Of a stretch of 64,000 nucleotides of DNA, positions 63,590 through 64,000 are shown in pieces (within the stretch, counting starts at the first letter, position 1; the number at the start of each line of letters is the position of its first letter). Under the pieces are notes generated by a model, which saw only the letters and a program-made list of their open reading frames with translations, was not told the DNA's origin and ran no database searches. A program made the translations under genes and the position numbers. Source of the DNA: PALSA-505 sp035308365 (lineage in GTDB: Bacteria; Actinomycetota; Actinomycetes; Streptosporangiales; Streptosporangiaceae); the NCBI GenBank assembly GCA_035308365.1, contig DATGGU010000183.1, positions 1-64,000 of the forward strand, read 5' to 3'.

Positions 63590-64000
63590 ATGACGGACAA
63601 TCTGACTGTGATGGCGGTGCACGCGCACCCCGACGACGAGGCGTCGAGCACGGGCGGCGTGCTGGCCCTCTACTCCGATCAGGGCATCAGGACGGTGGTC
63701 GTTACCTGCACGAACGGCGAGTTCGGCGACGCTCCCGGGGGGGTCAAGCCCGGTGAGGACGGGCACGACGGGCAGGCCGTGGCCGAGTTGCGGCTGGCCG
63801 AGCTGCGCCAGTCCTGCAAGATTCTGGGAGTCAGCGACCTCGAGGTGCTCGGGTATCACGACTCCGGCATGGCCGAATGGGACTACAAGGACCGGCCGGA
63901 CGCGTTCTGCAACATCCCGCTGGACGTCGTCGCAGCCAGGATCGGTGGCCTGATCGAGGCCTACCGGCCCCAGGTCGTCATCGCCTACGACGACCAGGGT
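63590..64000 (+). CDS. PIG-L family deacetylase (partial, mycothiol-type)
   Basis: The first 137 residues of a LmbE/PIG-L zinc deacetylase; the gene runs off the window. ATG 63590 opens with LTVMAVHAHPDDEASSTGG, in which HPDDE supplies zinc ligands. ELRLAELRQSCKILGVSD and GYHDSGM follow, as in mycothiol S-conjugate amidase (Mca) and MshB. Without the C-terminus I cannot decide between mycothiol detoxification and another sugar deacetylase. Confidence 0.87.
   Translation, partial: MTDNLTVMAVHAHPDDEASSTGGVLALYSDQGIRTVVVTCTNGEFGDAPGGVKPGEDGHDGQAVAELRLAELRQSCKILGVSDLEVLGYHDSGMAEWDYKDRPDAFCNIPLDVVAARIGGLIEAYRPQVVIAYDDQG

Overview
The window is very GC-rich throughout, genes lie close together on both strands, translationally coupled stop/start overlaps (ATGA, GTGA) are common, and GTG starts are frequent. 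Family content (an F420-type LLM oxidoreductase, a PadR-ABC cassette, DUF6542, TIGR03084, a PIG-L deacetylase, a soluble propane monooxygenase) points to a soil actinomycete. I cannot name the genus from sequence alone.

Layout. 1-3.0 kb: broken non-ribosomal peptide synthetase (NRPS) remnant, truncated inside an adenylation domain and frameshifted before the next one. 3.0-8.1 kb: small membrane protein, large LuxR/ATPase regulator, secreted TIGR03118 protein. 8.2-14.1 kb: secretory island (1399-residue serine peptidase with a sedolisin-like E-x3-D motif; SGNH esterase) mixed with two gene remnants (medium-chain dehydrogenase, PIN toxin) and a near-perfect 93-bp hairpin. 14.2-20.4 kb: LLM oxidoreductase, PadR-ABC-permease operon, two membrane-anchored unknowns. 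20.4-21.15 kb: no convincing gene.

21.15-36.0 kb is the centrepiece: a soluble di-iron monooxygenase (SDIMO) cluster of the propane-monooxygenase type. On the minus strand it runs small conserved protein, prmA, prmB, prmC, prmD, amidohydrolase, DUF59 protein, Zn-alcohol dehydrogenase, dedicated GroEL, small protein, and finally a thiamine-diphosphate enzyme resembling homodimeric pyruvate dehydrogenase E1. A divergent GAF/AAA-like/Fis activator and an AceTr-type acetate transporter follow on the plus strand. A palindrome of the form TCTCA-N3-TGAGA occurs before prmA, before the activator, and in degenerate form before the transporter, suggesting one regulon. The expected flow is propane to 2-propanol (Prm), to acetone (Adh), then C3/C2 intermediates; the E1-like enzyme and acetate transporter may serve the downstream part. 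Strong hairpins separate prmA from prmB and prmD from the accessory genes, and a third lies inside the DUF59 gene.

36.0-43.7 kb: secreted M1 peptidase, two GNATs, MFS transporter, GT39-like membrane protein, DUF6542 protein. 43.7-52.4 kb: acyl-CoA carboxylase beta and alpha, TIGR03084 protein, AtuA-like protein, convergent enoyl-CoA hydratase, consistent with branched or isoprenoid acyl-CoA catabolism; a lower-GC phospholipase-like gene with its own promoter sits inside this set. 52.4-54.2 kb: LigD-type polymerase and a methyltransferase. 54.2-57.6 kb: arginine deiminase pathway in the order arcB-arcC-arcA. 57.6-64.0 kb: Lon-substrate-binding protein, GNAT, small membrane protein, DUF2236 plus ABC1-kinase plus XRE regulator, DUF2254 membrane protein, and a PIG-L deacetylase cut by the window end. 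I saw no rRNA, tRNA, CRISPR array or intact insertion sequence.
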